From: Polyangium sp. y55x31
GTDB taxonomy: Bacteria; Myxococcota_A; Polyangia; Polyangiales; Polyangiaceae
Direction: 5' to 3'
Assembly: GCF_029946505.1 (NCBI RefSeq)
Contig: NZ_JARZHG010000002.1
Span: 1-64,000 of the forward strand
DNA length: 64,000 nucleotides
Shown here: in pieces, positions 17,920 to 26,699 of the stretch
Layout of the letters: each line of letters starts with the position of its first letter
How positions within the stretch are numbered: position 1 is the stretch's first letter
Program-made: the position numbers and the translations under genes
Notes under the pieces: model-generated
The model's input: only the letters and a program-made list of their open reading frames with translations
Told to the model about the DNA's origin: nothing
Database searches by the model: none

Positions 17920-19290
17920 ATGTCCAAGTACGTTTTTCCCGACAATTTCGTGTGGGGTACGGCCACGAGCTCGTACCAGATCGAGGGCGCAGCGACCGAA
18001 GACGGCCGCGGCGAGTCCATCTGGGACCGGTTCTCGAAGACCCCGGGCAAGGTGAACGACGGCACGAACGGCGACGTCGCCTGCGACCATTACCATCGCT
18101 ACCGCGACGACATCGCGCTCATGAAGGACCTCGGCGTGCGCGCCTATCGCTTCTCGGTGGCATGGCCACGCGTGCTGCCGAAGGGCCGCGGCGAGGTGAA
18201 CGCAGCCGGCCTCGACTTCTACGATCGAATCGTCGACACGCTGCTCGCAGCGGGCATCGAGCCGTTCGTCACGCTCTACCACTGGGATCTCCCGCAAGCA
18301 CTGCAAGACGAGGGCGGATGGACGAACCGCGCCACCGCCGAGGCGTTCGTCACATACGCCGACGTGCTGAGCCGGCGCCTCGGCGATCGCGTGAAGAAGT
18401 GGATCACGCACAACGAGCCCTGGTGCGCGTCGCTGCTCAGCCACCAGATCGGCCTGCACGCGCCAGGAATCCGCGATTACCGCGCCGCGCTCTCCGTGAG
18501 CCACCACCTGCTGCTCTCGCACGGTCTCGCCGTGCCGGTCCTGCGCAAGAACAGCCCCGGCGCCGAGGTAGGCATCACGCTGAACCTGACGCCCACGGTG
18601 CCCGCGTCGCGGAGCGCCGCCGATCTCGACGCCGCAAGGCACCACGACGGCTATTTCAATCGCTGGTTCCTCGATCCGCTCTTCGGCCGCCACTACCCCG
18701 CCGACATGGTCGCCGACTACATCAAGGCCGGGCACCTGCCCCCCGAAGGTTTCACGGACGTGCGCCCAGGCGACCTGGAGATCATCGCCACCCCCTGCGA
18801 TTTCCTCGGTGTCAACTACTATAACCGCACCGTCATGCGCAGCGACAAGGTGCCCGAGGAGCAAAACCTCCCGCGCACCGAGCACCTCGCACCACGCGAG
18901 GAGTGGACCGAGATGGGATGGGAGGTCTACCCGGACGGGTTGCGCCAAATCCTGACGCGCGTGCACCTCGAATACGGGCCAGCCAAGCTCTACGTGACGG
19001 AAAACGGGGCAAGTTATTCCGACGCCCCCGACGCCGAGGGTCGCGTGCGAGACGAGCGGCGCACCCGCTTCCTGCGCGACCACTTCATCGCCGCACGCCG
19101 CGCAATCGACGCAGGCGCGCCCCTCGCAGGGTACTTCGTGTGGTCCTTGCTCGACAACTTCGAATGGGAGCGCGGCTACACGCAGCGCTTCGGCATCGTG
19201 TGGGTCGACTACGAGACGCAGAAGCGCATCCCGAAGGACAGCGCGCTCTGGTACCGCAGGGTCATCGCGGCAAACGGCGTGGAGGATTGA
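17920..19290 (+). CDS. bglA: Beta-glucosidase, glycoside hydrolase family 1
   Basis: 456-residue cytoplasmic GH1 enzyme hydrolysing cellobiose and short cellodextrins to glucose. No signal peptide; it starts with the family motif FVWGTATSSYQIEG. The acid/base lies in THNEPW (E166) and the nucleophile in YVTENGA (E361); the aglycone/glycone motifs FSVAWPR, YHWDLPQ and DNFEWERGY are intact. Length is standard for bacterial BglA. Last gene of the ABC importer operon, 15 nt after the ATPase gene, which argues that the importer brings in its substrate. Galactosidase or mannosidase side activity cannot be excluded. The 3' end is followed at once by the long palindromic repeat element at 19304. Confidence 0.94.
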   Translation: MSKYVFPDNFVWGTATSSYQIEGAATEDGRGESIWDRFSKTPGKVNDGTNGDVACDHYHRYRDDIALMKDLGVRAYRFSVAWPRVLPKGRGEVNAAGLDFYDRIVDTLLAAGIEPFVTLYHWDLPQALQDEGGWTNRATAEAFVTYADVLSRRLGDRVKKWITHNEPWCASLLSHQIGLHAPGIRDYRAALSVSHHLLLSHGLAVPVLRKNSPGAEVGITLNLTPTVPASRSAADLDAARHHDGYFNRWFLDPLFGRHYPADMVADYIKAGHLPPEGFTDVRPGDLEIIATPCDFLGVNYYNRTVMRSDKVPEEQNLPRTEHLAPREEWTEMGWEVYPDGLRQILTRVHLEYGPAKLYVTENGASYSDAPDAEGRVRDERRTRFLRDHFIAARRAIDAGAPLAGYFVWSLLDNFEWERGYTQRFGIVWVDYETQKRIPKDSALWYRRVIAANGVED

Positions 19291-19303
19291 TCGCCATGGC
19301 GTA

Positions 19304-19647
19304 GCGCCGGGGTTTCACCCCGGACCCCGACCAGGGGCTGTCCGCCCCTGGACCCGGACCAGCGCAAGCGCTGGACTCGGGGTCGATGAACTGCGCAATG
19401 CGCAGTTCATCGAACGGGCCAGGGCGAGACCAGCGACGAGGTTGCCAGTCAAGACCGCAGCGCTGACGTGTCTGCTCGAGGTGGGGCAGCGCTGCTGTCT
19501 CTGCCGGCGCGGCCGCTTGTGGTCTTGCCACGGGCCCGTCGGAAAAACCGCGCATCGCGCGGTTTTTCCGCCTTCGGTCCAGGCCGTGCCTGGTCCGGGG
19601 TGCAGGGGGCGGACAGCCCCCTGCTGGGGTGCGGGGCAAAGCCCCGC
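19304..19647. repeat. Long multi-hairpin inverted-repeat element, copy A
   Basis: Fills the whole gap between convergent bglA and GH5. The left arm holds hairpins at 19307-19323, 19331-19351, 19359-19374 and 19384-19412, with the second and third enclosed by a GACCCCGA/TCGGGGTC stem (19323-19330 with 19377-19384). The right arm mirrors it with 19540-19570, 19579-19593, 19602-19624 and 19631-19647. A less ordered core of about 125 bp lies between. The left end (19304-19323) equals, inverted, the right end of copy B (54596-54615). Stem differences from copy B are compensated. No ORF or transposase is supported; it could be a bidirectional terminator or a non-autonomous mobile element. Confidence 0.85.
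19540..19570. terminator. Bidirectional terminator-like hairpin in repeat copy A
   Basis: Perfect 14-bp stem (19540-19553 with 19557-19570), 3-nt loop, with five A on the left and five T on the right. It would act on read-through from bglA and, on the other strand, from the GH5 gene ending at 19652. Confidence 0.6.
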
Positions 19648-19651
19648 GGCA

Positions 19652-20851
19652 TCAGGGATTCTGCAGCGCTGATTTGACGATCTGCCCGGGCGCGCTTGGA
19701 TCGCCGTTCCAGTTGTTGATGAGCGCGGGGAAATTGCAACCGCCTGGGTACCAGGCCCAGCCGGTCCAGGACATGCCGCGCTGCTTTGCGTAGTCGAGGA
19801 GCTGGCTCGTGTAGTTCGTCGAGCAGTCGAAGCTCCCGAACTCGGTGATGAATATCGGATCGGTCGCTGCGAGGAAGCCGAATTTCTGCTCCCACGTCCC
19901 CGGCTGCTTGCTCTCGAAATCGTACGGGTGGGTGACGTACACGATGTTCGTCCCCTGGATGCGGTTCTGCGTCACGCCCGAGAGATCGAAGGCCCAGTCG
20001 AGGCCACCGATGAGCACGAGGTTTTGCGCGCCCGTGGCTCGGACCGTGTCGTAGAGCTGTTGCATGCCTACGGCCTGGAAGCCCTCGCCGCTGTCGCCGC
20101 CGCTCCGCCACACCTGCCAGGATACGTCCCGCGGCTCGTTGTAAAGCTCGAACAGCACCCCGCCGTCGTTTTTGTATTTTTCGGCCACGGATTGCCAGAA
20201 CTTCACCGAGTTCTGATCGGCCATCCGCTGCTGCTTCGTGTCCCAGTTGTTCATGTCCCCGCGATCCGACCAGTGCAGATCGAGGATGACGTCGAGCCCG
20301 GCCTGGTGCGCCCACTGGATCGCTTGATCGATGTTCTGCTGGTATTGCCCGTCGTAACGGACGTGCCCGGGCAGCCAGAAGCCTTGGTTCAGGGACAGAC
20401 GCGTGACGTTTGCGCCCCAGCCCTTGATCTTCTGGAAATCGGCGAGGGAGACGTTCTCGCCCTGGGGCGTCCATTCGTGCGAGGGCCGCGCGAGCCCGCG
20501 GAATACGTGAACGTTCCCGTTCTCGTCGTAGATCTTGTTCCCTTGCACGTAATACCCGCCCGGGGGTACGGGCGGCGCGCCGCCGCTGCCGCCCGTGCCC
20601 GAGCTCGACGAGCTGCCGGAGCTATTGGAGCTGCTCGATCCGGGCCCGCTCGATGATCCCGACGCGCCCGCGCCGCCGCTGCCGCCCACGCCGGGCGTGG
20701 AGCCGCCCATGCCCATGGTGGACTGGGCGCCGCCCTCGCCGCCCTGAGCGCCCGTGAGGTTCGACGTCTCGCCGACGTCGCAGCCGATCGCACCGAGCGA
20801 GATCCCGAAGAGCGACAAACCGAGGAACAACAGGCCGCGTCGTGATTGCAT
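19652..20851 (-). CDS. Glycoside hydrolase family 5 enzyme (lipoprotein endoglucanase/mannanase)
   Basis: 399-residue secreted lipoprotein. Signal peptide with an IGC-type lipobox, a Gly/Ser/Pro linker (about 30-100), then a GH5 catalytic barrel. The acid/base lies in LYNEP (E239), the nucleophile in ITEFG (E337); LDLHWSD and THPYDF are further substrate-site motifs. The N-terminal barrel segment VFRGLARPSHEW is typical of the family. ATG 20851 follows the CBM-like gene by 8 nt, so the two are one transcript. Distinct from the other GH5 in the window, with different active-site neighbours. Cellulase is favoured by context; mannanase is possible. Confidence 0.88.
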   Translation of the reverse strand: MQSRRGLLFLGLSLFGISLGAIGCDVGETSNLTGAQGGEGGAQSTMGMGGSTPGVGGSGGAGASGSSSGPGSSSSNSSGSSSSSGTGGSGGAPPVPPGGYYVQGNKIYDENGNVHVFRGLARPSHEWTPQGENVSLADFQKIKGWGANVTRLSLNQGFWLPGHVRYDGQYQQNIDQAIQWAHQAGLDVILDLHWSDRGDMNNWDTKQQRMADQNSVKFWQSVAEKYKNDGGVLFELYNEPRDVSWQVWRSGGDSGEGFQAVGMQQLYDTVRATGAQNLVLIGGLDWAFDLSGVTQNRIQGTNIVYVTHPYDFESKQPGTWEQKFGFLAATDPIFITEFGSFDCSTNYTSQLLDYAKQRGMSWTGWAWYPGGCNFPALINNWNGDPSAPGQIVKSALQNP

Positions 20852-20859
20852 GGTTTCCC

Positions 20860-21651
20860 TCACTCGTAGAAGGAGATGTCGTCGATCCAGATGTCGAACG
20901 TCGCGTTCTGCGAAGCCTGGAAGTGCACGTAGTACAGCGCGTCCTTCTTGATCGCCGTCAGGTTCTGCTTCGACCAGTTCACGGTCTTGAGCTCGGCGAA
21001 GGCGAACTTGAACTCTTGCCAGTCGGTCGTGAGCGTGACGTTCGCGCCGAAGTCGTCGCTGCACGTATCGCCGCAGTTGCCGGCCTCGGGCGTCGTCTGC
21101 GAGTCGCCGACGTTGAAGCGCACCGCGCCGCTCGATCCCGCGCCGACCTTGGCCCAGAAATGGATCCCCGCGAACTGCGACGCATTGTAGGCCTTCTTCG
21201 TCACGCCGTCGTTGTTGAGGTCGAATCCGAAGCCCGCGCCCCACGTCGTGAAGCCGTTCCCCTTCGTGTTCGCCGCGTACGTGCTCGAGCCCCGCGCGGG
21301 CGACAGCGCGGTCATCTCGAAGGGATCCCCCACGATGGGCGTCTGCGTCGCGCCGGCCGTCTCGTCGTTGTACGTGTACCAGGCGCCCAGCATGCCCGCA
21401 TTCGGGAAGATGGATCCGTTCTGATCCTCCATATCGTCGATGATGGTGAGCTTTTGCCCGCCGCCGCCCGAGCCGCCGCTGCCGGGGCCGGGGCCTCCGC
21501 CGCCGGGGCCGGGGCCTCCGCCGCCGCTCGCGCCCGCTCCGCCCGCTCCTCCGGTGGTATCCGTCGAGCCCTCGTCGCACGCGGCGGCCGAGACCACGAG
21601 CAAGCCCATCACGACGGCAAAGAAAGCACGATGTTCGTTGACGAATTTCAT
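20860..21651 (-). CDS. Carbohydrate-binding-like lipoprotein (jelly-roll, CBM11/CIA30-like)
   Basis: 263 residues. Signal peptide with a lipobox near SAAAC, a Gly/Pro linker made of repeated GPGGG units, then a beta-sandwich module of about 200 residues. It begins IIDDMEDQNG and ends FDIWIDDISFYE, a layout seen in CBM11, CBM-like and galactose-binding domains. Four cysteines lie in CGDTC and nearby. No catalytic residues. It is closely related in plan to the lipoprotein at 24172-24933, so the cluster carries two paralogous glycan-binding modules. ATG 21651 was chosen because it yields a proper signal peptide; the frame stays open to 21831. Confidence 0.75.
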   Translation of the reverse strand: MKFVNEHRAFFAVVMGLLVVSAAACDEGSTDTTGGAGGAGASGGGGPGPGGGGPGPGSGGSGGGGQKLTIIDDMEDQNGSIFPNAGMLGAWYTYNDETAGATQTPIVGDPFEMTALSPARGSSTYAANTKGNGFTTWGAGFGFDLNNDGVTKKAYNASQFAGIHFWAKVGAGSSGAVRFNVGDSQTTPEAGNCGDTCSDDFGANVTLTTDWQEFKFAFAELKTVNWSKQNLTAIKKDALYYVHFQASQNATFDIWIDDISFYE

Positions 21652-21778
21652 TTCTGCGACCTTTCGGTGGGAGCGGAGGGAGAGCCGCTCGGAAGGAATG
21701 GGATCATCGTAGCGGAGCCTCCGCGCGACCACAATGAGCCGCGCGGGATTCCGTTTTCGCTTCATTCGTTCGAGGGGA

Positions 21779-24145
21779 TCAGATCCGACCTTTTTCGTCG
21801 AGGAACGCGGCGACCCAGGCGAGCGGCGCATTCCAGTTGATGGTGATCTCGTTCAAGCCCCAGGCCTCGATGTGGTCGATGAAGCACTTCTGCGGCGCGC
21901 ATCCGGCAAGCCCCGCGGCCTGCCCATACGGATCATCGAGGCCCGAGTTCGGGCCGCCCGAGACCGCGCCGGGCGGCGCCGTCGGGAACTTCGCGTCGAC
22001 CTGGTTCGCCCAGAATCGATGGTGCGGGTTCTTGAGCGGATTCGACCCGTAGCCGGTCACGTACGACTGTACCATCGGGTTCTTGCCGAGGAGGTAATCC
22101 ATCCCCTCGACCGCGCCGCCGAGGTACTTCGGCTTGCTCGTGAAATCGTGTGCGAGCGCGAGGACCACGAGGTTGTTCAGCACGAACGAGTTCGAGCCCC
22201 AGGGATACTTGCGCGCCCCTCCCGCCTTGAAGGGCAAACGATACCCCTCGGCGTCGAGGATGCCGAGGTACGCGTCCGCGGCCGCGACGACGCTCGAGCG
22301 CATGGCCGCGACGAGATCCTTGTCGAGCTTGTTCGGGACGACGGCGAGCGAAATCGTGCCGAGCGCCTGCGTCATCTGCCACGTCATGGAAGACGGCGCG
22401 CCAGCGCCCGTGCCACCGGCCGTCTGGGGAACGGACATGTAATGCTTCGACTTCGTGAGGGCGGTCTGGTACTCCTCCTTGCCCGTCGTGATGAAGAGCT
22501 CGGCCGCGGCCCAGTAAAATTCGTCGCTCACGTCGATGTCGTCGTACGGCCCGCCGCCCTGGTTGTCGCTCGCGGGCGCGTACACCGCCGGGTTCGCCTT
22601 CGCCGCGGCCCAGGCCTTCTCCGCGGCGGCCAGGGTTTTCTCCGAGAACGCTGGATCGAACGTCTTCCAGATACGCGCCGCTTGCGCCGCGTTCGCCGCG
22701 AGGTTCAAGGTCGCCGCGGTGCTCGGCGGGCGCAGGTAGCGCTTCATGTTGGCCTCGTGCGGCGCGAGCCCGAGCCCGGTCCATTTCTCGTCGTGGACCT
22801 TGTGGTGCACCATGCCCGCGCGCGGCTGCCCGTCCGGCACCTGCATCTTGAGCATCCACTCGATCTCGTATCGCGCCTCGTCGAGGATGTCCGGGGTCCC
22901 GTTCTTGTTCTCGGGGATCGCGAGCTTGCCGTCCCCGAAATCGCCGGAGCTCGTGCCGAGGTGCTTCGCTCGCTCGTACTGCGCGAGCATCGTCCAGACC
23001 GAGATACCCCCGTTGACCACGTATTTGCCGTGATCACCGGCGTCGTACCAGCCGCCGGACACGTCGAGCGAATACGAGCAGCCCGTCCCCGGCGCGCACG
23101 GCACGCTCTTGTCGCTCGTGTGGCCGGCGGGGCGCGCCCATTTCTCCTCGCCCGCGTAAGGCATGGCGATCGGCATGCCGCTGCGGTTGTGGTAGAAATA
23201 AGCGAGCGCGTCGTACTTGAGCTTTCCGTAGAGATCCTTCCGGACGTTGAAGGGAAAACTCGTCTCGCCCTCGACGCGCAGCTCGTACTTGTCGCCGGGC
23301 TTCGCGAACGAAGTGAAATCCACGATGTGGACGTGCTCGCCGGACGCGGGATCGTCGCCGAAGACCGCCGTCGTCCCCTTGGCGACCGACTCCTTGCCCT
23401 CCTTGACGATCTCCCAGGCGAGGGGCTTGTTCGGCGCGGCCTTCACGATCGCCTTCTTCACGAGCCCCGGGAAATACCCGACCTGGTTGACCCGCACCTT
23501 GGGCAGCTTCACCTGCGGCGGCGGCGGCGGCGCCTTGAAGTCGGGGTCGTCGAGACGAACATCGTCCAGACAAACCGTCACGCCTCCCTCGGCGGCGAGG
23601 CCCCCGCCCATGTGAAAGGCGAGCTCCGCCGTCGGATCGTCGCCCCTGCCCATGACGAACGCGCCCTCGAAGCGTTGCGGCTTCGTTTTCAGATCGATCG
23701 TGGCCGACCAGTACTCGGCGTACGGCGGCCCGGCCATGCCCACCTTGGGCCGGACCCGCGTGGGTTTGCTCGCCCAGGCCTTGAAGCGCACGGTGTACGT
23801 GTGGCCGCGCTTGACGACCATCTCGCGATGGCGGACCTGCGCGTCCCAGGGGTTCGCCCCTTTGTCGTCGATCTTCAGGCAAAACGCGCCGTTCTCGACC
23901 GCCGCCTTGCCCGTCGCGGGCGCGCTGAACGACGTCGTCCACGGCAGGCTCGTGCCGTCCTCGAAATCGCTGTTCTTGAGCAGGTTGTTGCCGCCCTGCG
24001 GCGCCACCGGCGTTGCGTTCGCCACGGGCGCGGGCCCCGAGCCCGTATCACTCGGCGCATTCGGGTCTTGTGTTGCGGCGCCGGGCGTGCAGCCCGACAA
24101 GAGGAGCGCCGCGTAGAGCATGCTCGATGAGGTCACGTTGCGCAT
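21779..24145 (-). CDS. Glycoside hydrolase family 9 endoglucanase with N-terminal CBM (lipoprotein)
   Basis: 788 residues. Signal peptide with an LLSGC lipobox; a CBM4/9-like module (about 55-205, starting NLLKNSDFE and ending VCLDDVRLDD); an Ig-like CelD_N domain (about 215-300, VRVNQVGYFP); then the GH9 (alpha/alpha)6 barrel. Catalytic motifs include YDAGDHGKY (D368, D371) and, near the C-terminus, LNEITINWNAPL with the general acid E766. Domain order matches processive or endo-acting GH9 enzymes. It is the main cellulase candidate of the cluster. Co-oriented with 26 nt to the upstream CBM-like gene and 127 nt to the downstream one. No dockerin is present, so it is anchored by lipid rather than a cellulosome. 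Confidence 0.92.
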   Translation of the reverse strand: MRNVTSSSMLYAALLLSGCTPGAATQDPNAPSDTGSGPAPVANATPVAPQGGNNLLKNSDFEDGTSLPWTTSFSAPATGKAAVENGAFCLKIDDKGANPWDAQVRHREMVVKRGHTYTVRFKAWASKPTRVRPKVGMAGPPYAEYWSATIDLKTKPQRFEGAFVMGRGDDPTAELAFHMGGGLAAEGGVTVCLDDVRLDDPDFKAPPPPPQVKLPKVRVNQVGYFPGLVKKAIVKAAPNKPLAWEIVKEGKESVAKGTTAVFGDDPASGEHVHIVDFTSFAKPGDKYELRVEGETSFPFNVRKDLYGKLKYDALAYFYHNRSGMPIAMPYAGEEKWARPAGHTSDKSVPCAPGTGCSYSLDVSGGWYDAGDHGKYVVNGGISVWTMLAQYERAKHLGTSSGDFGDGKLAIPENKNGTPDILDEARYEIEWMLKMQVPDGQPRAGMVHHKVHDEKWTGLGLAPHEANMKRYLRPPSTAATLNLAANAAQAARIWKTFDPAFSEKTLAAAEKAWAAAKANPAVYAPASDNQGGGPYDDIDVSDEFYWAAAELFITTGKEEYQTALTKSKHYMSVPQTAGGTGAGAPSSMTWQMTQALGTISLAVVPNKLDKDLVAAMRSSVVAAADAYLGILDAEGYRLPFKAGGARKYPWGSNSFVLNNLVVLALAHDFTSKPKYLGGAVEGMDYLLGKNPMVQSYVTGYGSNPLKNPHHRFWANQVDAKFPTAPPGAVSGGPNSGLDDPYGQAAGLAGCAPQKCFIDHIEAWGLNEITINWNAPLAWVAAFLDEKGRI

Positions 24146-24171
24146 GACAAACCTCGCGGAACGTCCCCGCA

Positions 24172-24933
24172 TCACGGACAACCCGTGAACTGGATGTCGT
24201 CGACGTAGATGTCGTAGTCGGCCCCGGGCGAGTTCACCTGCCACTGAATGCCGAACATCTTCGCGCTCTCGATCGCGCCGGGCCGCGGCTGGCCCCACCC
24301 CGCCTGCTGCTGCGCCGCGCTGAACAGGACGACGTACTGCGTCCACGTCGTCGTGAGCTCGATATCCATGCCGAAGTCGTTGAAGCACTCCGTGCAGACC
24401 TTGCCCTCCGGATCCGTGTTCACGTCCGGCAATTTGATGCGCACGTGGCCCGTCGAGTTTTCGCCGCGCTTCGCCCAGAACGAGATGCCCTTGTACTGCG
24501 AGACATCGAACGGCGCCTTCGGATCGACGAAGTTGAAGCCCATGCCCGCGAAGATCGTGCCCGATCCGCCGAGCTTGCCGTTCATGCGCGCCGAGCTCTG
24601 CGAACCGTTCGCGCCGCCGGGGCTCATCGAAAACGTGCCGCCCAGCGCGCCCGCTTGCGGCGTGATCGTCGAGCCGCCCTTGTCGGCGAACGTGTACCAG
24701 TAACCGCCCCGGCCCTTGCTCACCGCGAGCTGGTTGTTGTTGTCCTCGCCGTCGTCGAGCACTCCATCGGCAGGACAAAGCTTCGCGTCCGGCGAATCGA
24801 GGTTCGTGCCCGCCCCAGCGCCAGCGCCCGCGCCCCCGCCGCCCGGCGGGCGCGGGATGCATCCGGAGATCGCCGACACGAACGCGCAGAGCGCGACGAA
24901 GGCCCCCGTCGAATACGTGATTGCCTTGTTCAT
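24172..24933 (-). CDS. Carbohydrate-binding-like lipoprotein, paralogue of 20860-21651
   Basis: 253 residues. Signal peptide with an ISGC lipobox, a short Ala/Gly linker, then a beta-sandwich domain starting DDGEDNNNQL and ending YDIYVDDIQFTGCP. This is the same architecture as the protein encoded at 20860-21651, including a paired-cysteine CTEC motif in the middle. Predicted surface glycan binding without hydrolase residues. It lies 26 nt upstream of the GH9 gene and 8 nt downstream of the outer-membrane protein gene, consistent with a single transcript. Which glycan is bound cannot be read from the sequence. Confidence 0.75.
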   Translation of the reverse strand: MNKAITYSTGAFVALCAFVSAISGCIPRPPGGGGAGAGAGAGTNLDSPDAKLCPADGVLDDGEDNNNQLAVSKGRGGYWYTFADKGGSTITPQAGALGGTFSMSPGGANGSQSSARMNGKLGGSGTIFAGMGFNFVDPKAPFDVSQYKGISFWAKRGENSTGHVRIKLPDVNTDPEGKVCTECFNDFGMDIELTTTWTQYVVLFSAAQQQAGWGQPRPGAIESAKMFGIQWQVNSPGADYDIYVDDIQFTGCP

Positions 24934-24941
24934 GTTCGCCC

Positions 24942-26648
24942 TCACCACCAGATCGAGGCCTGCAGCCGGATGACGTTGAGATCGGGCCGCGTCGCCGGCG
25001 CGCCGCGGGTCCCCGGATCCTGGTTCGTCGTGGTCGCGCCGAAGCCGTCGGGCAGCGTGGGCGCCGCGGGCGGCTGCGTGCAGAGCTGCGGGGCGGCCGG
25101 ATCTGCGCACTCCCGCTGATTGAAGAAGTAACGCGAATACTGCAGGGTGATCTCCTCGTGCGCGAGCCAATCCGATCGGAAGACGAGCCGCGGCGAGAGG
25201 ACCGCGAACGACTGCTCGGGGATCTTGGAGTTCGGCTGCAAGCGGTCGAAGCGCAGGCCGAGCCCGAGCCACGATTTGATGCGGCCGTTGAGGTCGAAGC
25301 CGTACTTGAACTTCCGGACGCCATCCATGTCGGGGTCTTGGCTCGAGATGAAGTTCGCCATGGTGAAGGCGGCGATCTTCAGGTCGGGCCCCTCGCCCCA
25401 GTAACGTTGCGGCGGGCTCTTCATGTTCGAGAGGATGTTGGCGATGCTGAGCTCGTATTGCGCCATCAGCGTGTTCACCGCGCCGTTGCCGTTGCTCTGG
25501 GGGGTCGCCTGGTCGTCGAGGTAGTTGCTCGTGATGCCGAGCGCGAACTCGCCGCCGCCATTCGCGTGGATCACCTCGACCGCGGGCCCGACGACCCGCG
25601 CGTTCTCCGCGGAGACGCGGGAAAAACCCGCGTAGAGATAACCGTACATGTTCGCGTCGAGGCGCACGTCCGCGCCGATCACGCTCATGTTGCCGTTCGG
25701 CACGTTCGTCAGCGCCGAGCCGGGCCGATCCTCCTCCTGTGCCCACGTGTAGAAATGGTGGACGGAGAAGTCGAGCATCTTCTTCCAGCTCATACCGGCG
25801 TGCAGATGGTTCACGAGCGTGAAGCGCGCGTTGTTGTAGATGCTCGGGTTCGGGCGCCGCACGCCGAAGCCCTGCTCGCCCCAGAGCGTGAAATCGCCGA
25901 CGTCGATCTCCATGCGGAGCGTCTCGCCCAGCGTGTGCGTGCGGCCGAAGAGGAACGTGTCGTAATACCCGGCGTCGTACTTGCCCGCCATTCCATACCG
26001 ACCCCAGAAGCTGCCGACCTTGGCCTCGAGGCGGACATTGAGCCAGGGCAGCTCGGGCGTGATCGTCACCCAGCCCTGGGCAATGCCGAACTGCGCGAGG
26101 TTCTCCTTCCACGCCGCGTCCGTGAAGTTGAACGCGAGGATGCCGGCCGTCGCCTTGGCCCACCCCTTCGAGTAGCTGAAGTAGAGCTCGGCCCAGTCGC
26201 GCGCCTGGTGGCCGCTGTATTGCCAGTTCAGGTATTGATCGTCCGGCACGACGGGCGCGTGCAAGGTCGTCTTGCTCTGATCCGGCAGGGGGTTGTCGCG
26301 GGCGCCGATGCCGATCCGCATCGGAGCGCGGAAATAGCCGTGGAACTCGAAGCCTTCGGACTTGTTACCGTTGTTGCCCCCCGAAATGCCCGTGACCGCA
26401 GGGCTCGAGTTGCCGAACGTCGGCGGAGGGCCCTGGGGCGTCTGCACGTCGGGCGCGGCCGGCTTTTGCGCCGATTGCGCGGGCGCGGGCTTCGCGGGCG
26501 CAGCTGGCGCGGAGCCTCCGCCGGCGCTCGTGTTTTGCATCTGCACGACAGGAGCATCCTCGTCGGCAGGCTTCGGATCCCCCTGCGCCAGCGCCGGCAA
26601 CGGCGCGAGCACACCACAGAGCAGCATGGTCAACGAGGACAAACGCAT
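24942..26648 (-). CDS. Outer-membrane beta-barrel protein
   Basis: 568 residues. A cleavable signal peptide ends ALA-Q; a proline/alanine-rich periplasmic spacer follows (about 25-90), then alternating hydrophobic beta-strands. The protein ends in IWW, the aromatic C-terminus expected for barrel assembly by the Bam machinery. No TonB box or plug was seen. Its place directly upstream of CBM/GH9 genes suggests a porin or exporter for cellodextrins or cellulases. ATG 26648 has GAGGAG just upstream, so I preferred it to the earlier in-frame start at 26693. Family assignment is structural only. Confidence 0.75.
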   Translation of the reverse strand: MRLSSLTMLLCGVLAPLPALAQGDPKPADEDAPVVQMQNTSAGGGSAPAAPAKPAPAQSAQKPAAPDVQTPQGPPPTFGNSSPAVTGISGGNNGNKSEGFEFHGYFRAPMRIGIGARDNPLPDQSKTTLHAPVVPDDQYLNWQYSGHQARDWAELYFSYSKGWAKATAGILAFNFTDAAWKENLAQFGIAQGWVTITPELPWLNVRLEAKVGSFWGRYGMAGKYDAGYYDTFLFGRTHTLGETLRMEIDVGDFTLWGEQGFGVRRPNPSIYNNARFTLVNHLHAGMSWKKMLDFSVHHFYTWAQEEDRPGSALTNVPNGNMSVIGADVRLDANMYGYLYAGFSRVSAENARVVGPAVEVIHANGGGEFALGITSNYLDDQATPQSNGNGAVNTLMAQYELSIANILSNMKSPPQRYWGEGPDLKIAAFTMANFISSQDPDMDGVRKFKYGFDLNGRIKSWLGLGLRFDRLQPNSKIPEQSFAVLSPRLVFRSDWLAHEEITLQYSRYFFNQRECADPAAPQLCTQPPAAPTLPDGFGATTTNQDPGTRGAPATRPDLNVIRLQASIWW

Positions 26649-26699
26649 CGGAGCTCCTCTCACCACCCCCAACGGAAACATCTTGAAACACACGGACGA

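Noticed and set aside
16681-19083. 800-codon antisense frame over ATPase and GH1 genes
   Set aside because: Overlaps two clearly assigned enzymes with intact active sites; no family features.
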